DNA from: Cellulosilyticum lentocellum DSM 5427
Lineage (GTDB): Bacteria; Bacillota; Clostridia; Lachnospirales; Cellulosilyticaceae
Direction: 5' to 3'
Length of the DNA: 64,000 bases
Assembly (NCBI RefSeq): GCF_000178835.2
Contig: NC_015275.1
Span: 2,749,001-2,813,000, forward strand
The notes beneath the pieces were generated by a model, which saw nothing but the letters and a program-made list of their open reading frames with translations, was not told the origin of the DNA and searched no databases. Position numbers and translations under genes: made by a program. Shown piece by piece: positions 26,259 to 34,228 of this stretch (positions are counted from its first letter, which is position 1; the number at the start of each line of letters is the position of its first letter).

Positions 26259-27429
26259 ATTTGATTCTTTTACTTACAAAACGTTCAATACGCACAAGGG
26301 CTTCTTTTAGCTCTTCAACTGAATAAGCATATGAACATCTAATAAAACCTTCTCCATATGTACCAAATGCAGTACCCGGTACAACTGCTACCTTCTCTTC
26401 TTTTAACAGTGTTTCACAAAATTCATCACTAGTCATTCCAGTTTGCTTAATACTTGGAAATACATAAAAAGCACCTTCTGGTTCAAAACAAGATAATCCC
26501 ATTTGCCTAAAATGCTCTACCATTAAACGTCTTCTTTTATTATAGCTCTCACACATCATAGCCACATCATCATCACCATTCCTCATCGCTTCAATGGCTG
26601 CATATTGGCTTGTCGTTGGCGCACACATAATAGCAAATTGGTGCATTTTCGTCATCAATTTCATCAATGGCACTGGCCCTAAAGCATATCCTAAACGCCA
26701 GCCTGTCATGGCATAAGATTTAGAAAAACCACTAATTAAAATGGTACGCTCATACATACCTTCAATGCTAGCAATAGAGACATGCTTTTTACCATACGTT
26801 AGTTCTCCATAAATTTCATCTGATAACACAATAATATTGGTTTCTCTTAATACTTCAGCAATTGCTTCTAATTCTTCCTTTTCCATAATAGCTCCTGTCG
26901 GATTATTAGGATATGGTAAAATAAGTATTTTTGTACGTGGTGTAATATACTGTCTTAACTCATCTGGTGTTAATTTAAAGTTATTTTCTTCCCTTGTAGG
27001 TATCGTCACAGGTGTTCCACCAGCAAAAATTGTACATGGCGTATAAGAAACATAGCATGGTTCGGGTATAAGCACCTCGTCACCAGGATTAATTAATATA
27101 CGAAGCGCCAAATCAATGGCTTCGCTTCCACCTACTGTTACCAAAGTCTGATCTTTAGGGCTATAACTTAAGTCAAATCTTCTTTTCATATAGTTGCAGA
27201 TTTCTTCACGCAGTTCTAAAAGACCTGCATTAGCAGAATAAAAGGTCTTCCCTTTTTCTAGAGAATAAATGCCCTCTTCACGAATATGCCATGGTGTATC
27301 AAAATCAGGTTCTCCAACACCTAATGAAATAGCATCTCCCATTTCATTTGCAATATCAAAAAATTTACGTATTCCCGATGGGGGTACATCCATAATACGC
27401 TTTACCATTAATTCATCATAATTTATCAT
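26257..27429 (-). CDS. Class I/II PLP aminotransferase (AlaT/PatA-like)
   Basis: 390 residues. The PLP lysine is in SGFSKSYAMTGWRLGYALGP. ANAGLLELREEI, PYPNNPTGA and VLSDEIYGELTYG are the other fold I landmarks. Its start overlaps the stop of an Lrp-family gene by ATGA, so the two are translationally coupled. The same order occurs in Bacillus as alaR-alaT (yugG-yugH), where the enzyme is an alanine transaminase. That identity is a reasonable guess here. Confidence 0.92.
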   Translation of the reverse strand: MINYDELMVKRIMDVPPSGIRKFFDIANEMGDAISLGVGEPDFDTPWHIREEGIYSLEKGKTFYSANAGLLELREEICNYMKRRFDLSYSPKDQTLVTVGGSEAIDLALRILINPGDEVLIPEPCYVSYTPCTIFAGGTPVTIPTREENNFKLTPDELRQYITPRTKILILPYPNNPTGAIMEKEELEAIAEVLRETNIIVLSDEIYGELTYGKKHVSIASIEGMYERTILISGFSKSYAMTGWRLGYALGPVPLMKLMTKMHQFAIMCAPTTSQYAAIEAMRNGDDDVAMMCESYNKRRRLMVEHFRQMGLSCFEPEGAFYVFPSIKQTGMTSDEFCETLLKEEKVAVVPGTAFGTYGEGFIRCSYAYSVEELKEALVRIERFVSKRIK

Positions 27430-27920
27430 GGCGATACAATCATCCTTCCGTCCTTTTTACCTTCCTCAAAAATCACTCCATAATCTTTATATTTTTTAAG
27501 TACAAAGTGAGTGGCTGTACTTAAAACAGAATCTAACGGTGCTAACTTTTGACCAACAAAAAGGGCAACTTCTTTCATTGTTTTTCCTTCGATAATAACC
27601 GTAAAGTCAAAACCACCTGACATTAAATAGACAGCTTTTACTTCATTATAATTATAAATACGTTCAGCTACTTTATCGAACCCTTCACCTCTTTGAGGGG
27701 TTACACGCACTTCAATAAGTGCTGTGACAATATCTTTTTTGTCTGTATGATCCCAATTAATAAGTGTGTTATAACCGCAAATAATTTGATTATCTTCCAT
27801 TTCTTTAATCGCCTTGGCCACTTCATGTACCTCTTTGCCAATCATAATGGCAATATCCTCAGCAGTTAATCTGCTATTATTCTCTAAAAGCTCTAAAATT
27901 TCATTTTTCATGGTTTTCAT
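27426..27920 (-). CDS. Lrp/AsnC family regulator
   Basis: 164 residues. An N-terminal helix-turn-helix (ILELLENNSRLTAEDIAIMI) is followed by a RAM/ACT-like ligand domain, with a GGFDFTVIIEG stretch that is typical. It precedes and overlaps the aminotransferase gene, suggesting amino-acid-controlled expression of its own operon, like AlaR. AAAAGGAGATG lies before the ATG. A 16-bp near-palindrome upstream may be its site. Confidence 0.9.
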   Translation of the reverse strand: MKTMKNEILELLENNSRLTAEDIAIMIGKEVHEVAKAIKEMEDNQIICGYNTLINWDHTDKKDIVTALIEVRVTPQRGEGFDKVAERIYNYNEVKAVYLMSGGFDFTVIIEGKTMKEVALFVGQKLAPLDSVLSTATHFVLKKYKDYGVIFEEGKKDGRMIVSP

Positions 27921-27986
27921 CTCCTTTTTACCCTTTAAAGCTTATTATACATCATATGAAAATAAGGTTGCCACATAAATTTTCAA

Positions 27987-28002
27987 AACATTATATAACG
28001 TT
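27987..28002 (-). promoter_or_regulatory. Imperfect palindrome upstream of the Lrp gene
   Basis: AACATTATATAACGTT pairs with itself at 14 of 16 positions. It lies about 70 bases before the start and upstream of a TATAAT. It is a plausible operator, but no second copy is evident. The rest of 27921-28160 holds no gene that I can see. Confidence 0.3.
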
Positions 28003-28161
28003 ATGTCTTTTATGTGATAGTCTTATTGTAATCAACTTTCCTTGTGTTGCACAGAGCCACACTTCTTTGAAACCCTCTAATAGGTGGTTCCCTTATGATG
28101 AATAATGCTACTCATACAAATATAGTATTAAGCTCTTGGTATGTTATAAAACACAGTATGC

Positions 28162-28195
28162 AAAAAAGCTACGTACTATTATCGTTGTACGTAGC
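28162..28195 (-). terminator. Terminator of the spoVA operon
   Basis: On the minus strand GCTACGTAC pairs with GTACGTAGC, followed by six T. Confidence 0.9.
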
Positions 28196-28216
28196 CTTTC
28201 ATTAAGAGCTTATTAT

Positions 28217-28585
28217 TTATGACTTGCTTTTAGGATTAGCCAGTAGCGCTGCCAAATAGCCGAATACAATAGCTGCTGTAATACCTGAAGCTGTTGCTGC
28301 TAGGCCTCCTGAAAAGGCACCCATAATCCCACTACTTTTAACTTCTTCTATTGCTCCTTTGGCCAAGGCATAACCAAAACCAGAAATAGGTACTGTTGCT
28401 CCTGCCCCTGCAAACTCTACGATGGGTCCATAAACACCTATAGCTTGTAAAACGGCTCCTGCTACCAAGAAAAGCACCATAATTTTACCATTTGTTAATT
28501 GAGTACGGTCTAATAAAATCTGTCCTATTAAACAAATAAGACCACCTACTACAAAGCACTTGAGGTATTCCATAAAAATGTCCAT
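28217..28585 (-). CDS. spoVAE: Stage V sporulation protein AE (SpoVAE)
   Basis: 122 residues, about four helices. The GPIVEFAGAGATVPISGFGYALAKGAIEE segment (two pieces) is shared with SpoVAC and SpoVAEb. It is part of the inner-membrane channel that loads dipicolinic acid into the forespore and releases it in germination. It follows spoVAD by 11 bases and ends the operon. GGAGG precedes the start. There is no spoVAEa or spoVAF gene after it, unlike Bacillus. Confidence 0.95.
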   Translation of the reverse strand: MDIFMEYLKCFVVGGLICLIGQILLDRTQLTNGKIMVLFLVAGAVLQAIGVYGPIVEFAGAGATVPISGFGYALAKGAIEEVKSSGIMGAFSGGLAATASGITAAIVFGYLAALLANPKSKS

Positions 28586-28596
28586 TTGTTTGCCTC

Positions 28597-29604
28597 CTAT
28601 TTCATTTCAATACATACAGCATGGGCAATACCTGGTATAGTATTTCCTTGTTGTGTACTACCTGGACTCATTAGCGCTCCTGTAGGTACAATTAAAATCT
28701 TCTTTAGTTTTTTCTCTACTAACTGTTTATAAAAGTATCCTGTAAAAATAGAAGCAATACAACCACAACCACTGCCACCACAATTGGTTCCTTGCTTTTC
28801 ATCATCATACATGAGCTTACCACAATCTTGAAGAACACCACTTAAATCTGTTCCTAATTTACCAGCGATATCAATAGCAATATCATAACCACAATTACCT
28901 AAGTCTCCAGTAATAATAGCATCAAAATCATTTGGTGTTTGATTGGTATCTTCTAAATGAGCTAAAATCGTATCAACTGCAGCCGGTGCCATAGCTGCCC
29001 CCATATTAAAGGTATCTGTCACACCTAAATCTACAATTTTCCCAGGTGTCACACTTGTTACCTTAGGACCTTCTCCGCACCTAGAAAGTAATACAAAACC
29101 ACTAGCTGTCGTAGTCCATGTTTGTGTTTCTGTACGCTGTCCTCCGTATTCTAAAGGAAATCTAAATTGCTTTTCAGCAGCACAGTTATGACTACTCGTA
29201 CCTGCTATAACTAAGTCCGCCATGCCTCCTGCAATACACATGCTTGCTAAAGTTATAGATTCCCCCATGGTTGAGCAAGCTCCATACAATCCAAAGAAAG
29301 GAATATTAAAATCTTTAACACCAAAGGTACTGGCAATCACTTGATTTTGTAAGTCTCCTGCATAGATGTAATGAATATCAGCAGGCGTTTTACCTGCCCG
29401 GTCTAATAAGCCTTGGATCGTTAATTGAACCATACGAGCTTCTGCTTTTTCCCAAGTATCTTCTCCCAGTAATTCATCTTCTAAAGGATGGTCAAAGTAT
29501 TTTCCCATAGGTCCTTGTACTTCTTTTGGCCCCGCTGTTGCATAAGCATAAGTGATAACAGGAGGCTCTTTAAATGTAATGGTCTGTTTACCAATATGTC
29601 CCAT
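28597..29604 (-). CDS. spoVAD: Stage V sporulation protein AD (SpoVAD)
   Basis: 335 residues with a thiolase-like fold. GACSTMGESITLASMCIAGG and TSSHNCAAEKQFRFPLEYGG are family landmarks, and a GGSGCGC stretch lies near the C-terminus. SpoVAD binds dipicolinic acid directly and sits on the outer face of the inner spore membrane with SpoVAC and SpoVAE. The gene lies 9 bases after spoVAC. Confidence 0.96.
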   Translation of the reverse strand: MGHIGKQTITFKEPPVITYAYATAGPKEVQGPMGKYFDHPLEDELLGEDTWEKAEARMVQLTIQGLLDRAGKTPADIHYIYAGDLQNQVIASTFGVKDFNIPFFGLYGACSTMGESITLASMCIAGGMADLVIAGTSSHNCAAEKQFRFPLEYGGQRTETQTWTTTASGFVLLSRCGEGPKVTSVTPGKIVDLGVTDTFNMGAAMAPAAVDTILAHLEDTNQTPNDFDAIITGDLGNCGYDIAIDIAGKLGTDLSGVLQDCGKLMYDDEKQGTNCGGSGCGCIASIFTGYFYKQLVEKKLKKILIVPTGALMSPGSTQQGNTIPGIAHAVCIEMK

Positions 29605-29613
29605 AATCTCCTC

Positions 29614-30057
29614 CTATATAAAATAATAAATAATACCAATTACAACACTAGCAATGGTTCCAAATACAATGACAGGCCCCGCTATAGTAAAAAGTTTAGC
29701 TCCTAAACCATAAACATATCCTTCTTTTTTGTATTCCATAGCTGCACTAACCATAGAATTAGCAAATCCAGTAATAGGTACCAACGCACCTGCTCCTCCA
29801 AATTTACCTACATTATCATAAATATTAAATGCTGTCATTATGGCGCTAATTAGTATAAGAGAATCTGTTGTTAACGTAGAAGATTCTTGAAAAGAAAAAC
29901 CAAAAAACATATATCCATTAATTAACAGCTGTCCAATGCTGCAGATGACACCTCCTACCAAAAAAGCTTTTATACTGTTACCAACTACTTTATTTTTAGG
30001 TGAATGTTCATCTATAATTTTTTGATACTGACTTTTAAGTTGATTTGTATTTGCCAT
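29614..30057 (-). CDS. spoVAC: Stage V sporulation protein AC (SpoVAC)
   Basis: 147 residues. A charged N-terminus (QLKSQYQKIIDEHSPKNKVV) is followed by about four helices and FGGAGALVPITGFANSMVSA, matching SpoVAE's repeat. SpoVAC is the mechanosensitive pore for dipicolinic acid in Bacillus. It lies between spoVAB and spoVAD with short gaps. Confidence 0.95.
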   Translation of the reverse strand: MANTNQLKSQYQKIIDEHSPKNKVVGNSIKAFLVGGVICSIGQLLINGYMFFGFSFQESSTLTTDSLILISAIMTAFNIYDNVGKFGGAGALVPITGFANSMVSAAMEYKKEGYVYGLGAKLFTIAGPVIVFGTIASVVIGIIYYFI

Positions 30058-30071
30058 CGTTACTTACTCCT

Positions 30072-30512
30072 TTACTGTATGATTTCTAAAAACATAGGGT
30101 ACAACCAATAAAGTAGTGACCCTATCAGTTTACCTGCAGCTAAAGATAATACGAATAATGAAATGCCTTTTTTAACCTTCACTCTTCTGTTCACAATAGG
30201 AAAGACATCCAGCACCTCTGCCAAAGCAATAATAAGGCCTCCTACGAACATCCCAAAGCTAAGTAAAAGTAAGATCACTAACCACGACCATAAATGTAGT
30301 CTCATTTCCCACATTGAAAGAATACTACCGCTAATAGCCCCCAGTATAATAGCATTTTCATACCATATGACATGATGACCTGTTTGGGTACGATGTGCCA
30401 TCATTGGAATAACCCCTATAATGGTAATAAAAGCTACAACACCACCAGAAATAATAATACCTGCGCCCATACTTACTAAAATCCTAGGGATAATTGTTAA
30501 TATCTCCCTCAT
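30072..30512 (-). CDS. spoVAB: Stage V sporulation protein AB (SpoVAB)
   Basis: 146 residues, about four helices, with VAFITIIGVIPMMAHRTQT, typical of SpoVAB. It is a membrane partner of SpoVAA; its exact role is unknown. The start overlaps the spoVAA stop by one base, so the two are translationally coupled. Confidence 0.93.
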   Translation of the reverse strand: MREILTIIPRILVSMGAGIIISGGVVAFITIIGVIPMMAHRTQTGHHVIWYENAIILGAISGSILSMWEMRLHLWSWLVILLLLSFGMFVGGLIIALAEVLDVFPIVNRRVKVKKGISLFVLSLAAGKLIGSLLYWLYPMFLEIIQ

Positions 30513-31147
30513 TATGGTTCTCCTCTTCGTTTATCAGTAATGCTCTCTATTTCACAATCCTCTACATTCTTTTCATACTGCTTAATTTCTACTTGCATAG
30601 GTGTAGGATCATCTGTAATTTTCTTAAAACCAAAGTGATTAAAGAAAACAAGAATCCCTGCTGCTATGCCTATAGAATAAGGAATTGTCAGTAGGAGTGG
30701 CTGTTCTTCTTGTCTTCCTGTAAAAATACGATTTAAAATAATAAAGGTCTTTCCTAAAGAAGTGTCTGTATTGTACGTCATAATAGCTACTGTTGCACCT
30801 GCAAACACAATAAGACATAGCCCTACTACTTTTACCCATTCCCATACATCATGGGTCTTAGGTGGCTTTTTCCTATATTCAATCACCACATCAGGATCTC
30901 CTACACTTTGCACATCTGCTTTGGGATATTCTTTCCAAATCGCATTAATGATATCAATAATAGTCACAATATAACGTCCATTTTTCTGTGTATCTGGTAC
31001 AAAGAAAATGCGCATAGCATCTACTTTGGCTTTCACCTCTGGAGGTGCAGCCACATCAGCTAGATCTTTAATAGTCACACTACTTAAACCTTGTAAAGTC
31101 TTACGTTTATAGGCTCTTACATAAATGGTACACTTTTGCATATCCAA
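30512..31147 (-). CDS. spoVAA: Stage V sporulation protein AA (SpoVAA), likely TTG start
   Basis: 211 residues: a soluble N-terminal domain of about 110 residues and two helices (about 115-135 and 160-180). The start is most likely TTG at 31147, since AGGGG sits seven bases upstream of it; the ATG two codons later would be 13 bases away, too far for a normal site. The first 40 bases overlap the small upstream ORF. It is the first recognised gene of the dipicolinate channel operon. Confidence 0.92.
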   Translation of the reverse strand: MDMQKCTIYVRAYKRKTLQGLSSVTIKDLADVAAPPEVKAKVDAMRIFFVPDTQKNGRYIVTIIDIINAIWKEYPKADVQSVGDPDVVIEYRKKPPKTHDVWEWVKVVGLCLIVFAGATVAIMTYNTDTSLGKTFIILNRIFTGRQEEQPLLLTIPYSIGIAAGILVFFNHFGFKKITDDPTPMQVEIKQYEKNVEDCEIESITDKRRGEP

Positions 31148-31283
31148 GATAATCGCCCCTATCTACAAACATACCATTGGTAGTTTCTGATTGCTTATGG
31201 TCCTCTATATATTTATAAGCTGTAATACTCCCTCCAATAAGTATTAAAGTGAGTAAGGTTAAAATAATAACTCGTTTTTTCAT
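31107..31283 (-). CDS. Small membrane protein at the head of the spoVA operon
   Basis: 58 residues from the ATG at 31283, which has AGGTG at a normal distance. KKRVIILTLLTLILIGGSIT forms one N-terminal helix, followed by a polar tail of about 38 residues. Its 3' end overlaps spoVAA by 40 bases in another frame. No family is recognised. The good ribosome site and membrane helix favour a real gene, and it would be made in the forespore with SpoVA. It could instead be only a translated leader. Confidence 0.5.
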   Translation of the reverse strand: MKKRVIILTLLTLILIGGSITAYKYIEDHKQSETTNGMFVDRGDYLGYAKVYHLCKSL

Positions 31284-31435
31284 ACTACACCTCATTTTAT
31301 TCTTTTCATTTTTGATTCTTATTCTTTTTTAGTTTTTCCTTTTATAGATTTATTATTCCCTAAACTTATAAAGCTTTATTTTCTTTCAAAATAAATGCTC
31401 TCTTTTAAGGTAACTCCCCTCATTACCTTTTCCAA

Positions 31436-31484
31436 CTAAAAAGAACATGTCCTTTGGCTTTCGCTTTTTGGACATGCTCTTTTT
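31436..31484 (-). terminator. Terminator of hemZ
   Basis: AAAAAGAACATGTCC pairs with GGACATGCTCTTTTT around a 17-base loop, with one G-T style mismatch. Confidence 0.75.
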
Positions 31485-31504
31485 GTTATATCTATTATTT
31501 ACTT

Positions 31505-32947
31505 TTAACGATATTTCAAAAAACCTTCTCGTTTTCTTTCTATCATTTCATCAATACGTTCAATATAATCCTTTAAACTTTTCACATTCGGTATACGGTC
31601 AATACGCTCCCCATTTTGATAGACCATCTTTGTAATAGCCCCTGCTCCCAGAGCAATAATACTTTCTTTTTCTTCCATAATTTCAATGTTATAAACACAT
31701 TGAGTTCCTGGTGCAGCATAACCCACATTTTCAAAATTACCTAACATATTTTTTTGGCGATACATATAATAAGGTTTCAATCCCATGCGAGCCATACGTT
31801 CTTCACAGAGTTCTAGCATTTGCTGAATCTTTTCGCCTTCTGTTAAGGCATATGCTTCTTCACCTGCCATCAGCTCTTCTTTTAAACGAGAAGCTCTTTT
31901 AATGGCCATGGTATGAACCGTTATATTTTCTGGACCTAACTTTTCTAGTTCATCTAAAGTATAAGCTACATCTGCAACTGTTTCTCCAGGTAAACCTAAA
32001 ATCATATCCATATTGATACAATCATGTCCTAGGGCTCTAGCCTCAGCAAAAACACGTTTAATATCTTCTACTCCATGACGTCTGCCAATCGTATCTAATG
32101 TTTTTTGATTCATACTTTGTGGATTAATAGAAATACGCCCAACACCTTGCTCTTTCATAATACGTAATTTATCCTTCGTAATGGTATCGGGTCTACCTGC
32201 TTCAATCGTATATTCTTCTACCTCTGATAAATCAAAGCTACTTTTAACATGCTCTAATAAACATAAAAGCTGGTCTTCATTTAAACTTGTGGGTGTTCCT
32301 CCTCCTATATATAAACTACGAATAGGCACTCCTTTTTTTGCTTCAGCCACAAAAGTTATTTCTTTAAAAAGCGCTTCTAAATAAGGCTCTACTTGAGCTT
32401 CACATTTTTCTAAGCTATACGCGGTAAAGGAACAATAAACACATCTTGTTGGACAAAAAGGAATACCTATATATAAACTGATTTCTTCTGGTTTATTTTG
32501 ACGTAAAATAGCCAGTTCTTCTTTGGCTACCTCTCGCATCAGTATTCTTTTATTAGCACTTACTAAATATTCAGCTTTCAAATGTGCATCGATTACTTCA
32601 TCATTTAGCCCTTCTTCTAATAATTCATGGACTAATTTAGTTGGTCTAATCCCTGTTAAAATTCCCCATGGCATCTTACGATTGGTATAATCTGTTAAAG
32701 TCATATAAACTGCTTTCTTTAAAGCTTGTTTCAGTGCTTTTTTATCCGCTAAAGGATCTCCTATTTCCTTAACAGGATAAATCGCTTCATTTAATAAGAG
32801 ATCCCCATCCTTTAGTTTTGCATAGACTTTTGGTTTTTGATAATGCGTCTCAAGCTGTAACTCATCCTGAATATAGGGTGTAAACAAATTAATGATATTA
32901 CTGATTTCATATTCAGCATCATGACCTTCACATCGTAAATTAATCAT
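31505..32947 (-). CDS. hemZ: Radical SAM coproporphyrinogen III oxidase HemZ
   Basis: 480 residues. The N-terminal 150 residues are HemZ-specific, and the radical SAM cluster is C165-x3-C169-x2-C172 (CPTRCVYCSF). YIGGGTPTSL and EAGRPDTI follow, and SINPQSMNQKTL is typical of HemN/HemZ. It converts coproporphyrinogen III to protoporphyrinogen anaerobically, or a related step in Clostridia. It follows the metallo-beta-lactamase gene by 20 bases in the same direction and is probably co-transcribed with it. Confidence 0.94.
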   Translation of the reverse strand: MINLRCEGHDAEYEISNIINLFTPYIQDELQLETHYQKPKVYAKLKDGDLLLNEAIYPVKEIGDPLADKKALKQALKKAVYMTLTDYTNRKMPWGILTGIRPTKLVHELLEEGLNDEVIDAHLKAEYLVSANKRILMREVAKEELAILRQNKPEEISLYIGIPFCPTRCVYCSFTAYSLEKCEAQVEPYLEALFKEITFVAEAKKGVPIRSLYIGGGTPTSLNEDQLLCLLEHVKSSFDLSEVEEYTIEAGRPDTITKDKLRIMKEQGVGRISINPQSMNQKTLDTIGRRHGVEDIKRVFAEARALGHDCINMDMILGLPGETVADVAYTLDELEKLGPENITVHTMAIKRASRLKEELMAGEEAYALTEGEKIQQMLELCEERMARMGLKPYYMYRQKNMLGNFENVGYAAPGTQCVYNIEIMEEKESIIALGAGAITKMVYQNGERIDRIPNVKSLKDYIERIDEMIERKREGFLKYR

Positions 32948-32966
32948 CTTTTTTTCATCCTTTATA

Positions 32967-33605
32967 TTAATCGAAAAAATTAAAAACAGGGTTTGTTTCT
33001 TTTTCCTTCTTCACTGTAGTGGCATTGCCATGTCCAGGGTAAAGTATGGTTTCATCTGGCAAAGTAAAGATTTGTGCACGAATAGCGCTCAATAGACGGT
33101 TGCTATTACCTCCTGGTAAGTCTGAACGCCCTACTGATCCTGCAAAAATAATATCTCCAACAAAAGCTAATCTATCCTTCTCAGAATAATACGCCACTCC
33201 ATCTGCAGTATGCCCTGGTGCATAGATGACACGCACTTTAAAATCACTATTTGCGTCTAAAATAATTTCATCCCCGTGCTCTACATAGTAATCTGCTGAT
33301 AAGGTAAATGCTTCACCCAATTGACTAGAGTAATTCCAGTTGGCATCTTCTAAATATTTTTTCCCTTCTTGATGAATGATGATACTACACCCAAGTGCCT
33401 CTCGAATAGCTTCTGCTGCTCCTATATGATCCACATGCCCATGAGTTAGTAATATTTTTTCAATCACATACCCGCGCTCTTTAATATAAGCCAAAAGACG
33501 AGGTGCTTCTGCTCCTGGATCAATAATAAAACCATGCTTTGTTTGTTCATCTATATAAAAGTAAGTATGTTCTTGAAGCATGCCTACAGTTAAATTGTGT
33601 ATCAT
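32967..33605 (-). CDS. Metallo-beta-lactamase-fold hydrolase (glyoxalase II-like)
   Basis: 212 residues. Metal motif THGHVDH gives H55, H57, D59 and H60. YAPGHTADGV, FVGDIIFAGSVGRSDLPGG and LYPGHG complete the glyoxalase II-like site (as in YqgX). The substrate is likely a thioester, but no glyoxalase I is near. In Clostridia this gene commonly sits between dtd and hemZ, as here. AGGAGG lies before the start. Confidence 0.92.
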   Translation of the reverse strand: MIHNLTVGMLQEHTYFYIDEQTKHGFIIDPGAEAPRLLAYIKERGYVIEKILLTHGHVDHIGAAEAIREALGCSIIIHQEGKKYLEDANWNYSSQLGEAFTLSADYYVEHGDEIILDANSDFKVRVIYAPGHTADGVAYYSEKDRLAFVGDIIFAGSVGRSDLPGGNSNRLLSAIRAQIFTLPDETILYPGHGNATTVKKEKETNPVFNFFD

Positions 33606-33674
33606 AAATAATCCTCCTATCGCTATTAAACGCCTTCATTATACTATTATCTTTGTCTTTTTTACAACTTTTCT

Positions 33675-34124
33675 TTAAAACTGCTTACTACTATCAATTA
33701 AAATCGTTACTGGTCCATCATTGACTAAACTCACCTTCATATCTGCTTGAAACTGGCCTGTTTCAAAAGGCACATTTTCTTGTTTTAATTTCTCAATAAA
33801 TTGATTGTATTTCTTTTCTGCCTCTTCTACACTTCCAGATGCAATAAAACTTGGCCTCATACCTTTAACAACACTACCATACAAAGTGAATTGAGGTACA
33901 ATTAGTAATTCTCCACCGATATCTTGTACTGAAAGATTCATTTTTCCTTCTTGATCTGAGAAAATTCTAAGTCCTACTAATTTTTTTATCACATATTGAA
34001 GATCAGACTCTGTGTCTTCAGCCCTAACAGCTACTAATACCATAAGCCCTTCATCAATAGCACCAATTATCTTCCCATCTACTTGAACAGATGCTTCACT
34101 CACACGTTGTACCACAGCTCTCAT
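33675..34124 (-). CDS. dtd: D-aminoacyl-tRNA deacylase
   Basis: 149 residues. The start MRAVVQRVSEASV, the motif VPQFTLYG and the NDGPVT end are those of Dtd. It removes D-amino acids (and Gly from tRNA-Ala) from mischarged tRNA. The first ATG with correct GGAG spacing is 34124; an overlapping out-of-frame ATG lies four bases before. It follows rel after about 100 bases and a terminator. Confidence 0.96.
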   Translation of the reverse strand: MRAVVQRVSEASVQVDGKIIGAIDEGLMVLVAVRAEDTESDLQYVIKKLVGLRIFSDQEGKMNLSVQDIGGELLIVPQFTLYGSVVKGMRPSFIASGSVEEAEKKYNQFIEKLKQENVPFETGQFQADMKVSLVNDGPVTILIDSSKQF

Positions 34125-34167
34125 TCATGTTCTCCTTTCTGCACTACACTGCTTTTAGTAAGAGTAC

Positions 34168-34219
34168 AAAAAGGGACTGTTATCAAACCATTTAATAGCT
34201 TAATAACCTTCCCTTTTTC
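34168..34219 (-). terminator. Terminator of rel
   Basis: AAAAAGGGA and TCCCTTTTT arms with an inner GTTAT/ATAAC helix and a T-tail on the minus strand. Confidence 0.75.
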
Positions 34220-34228
34220 AATTTTATT

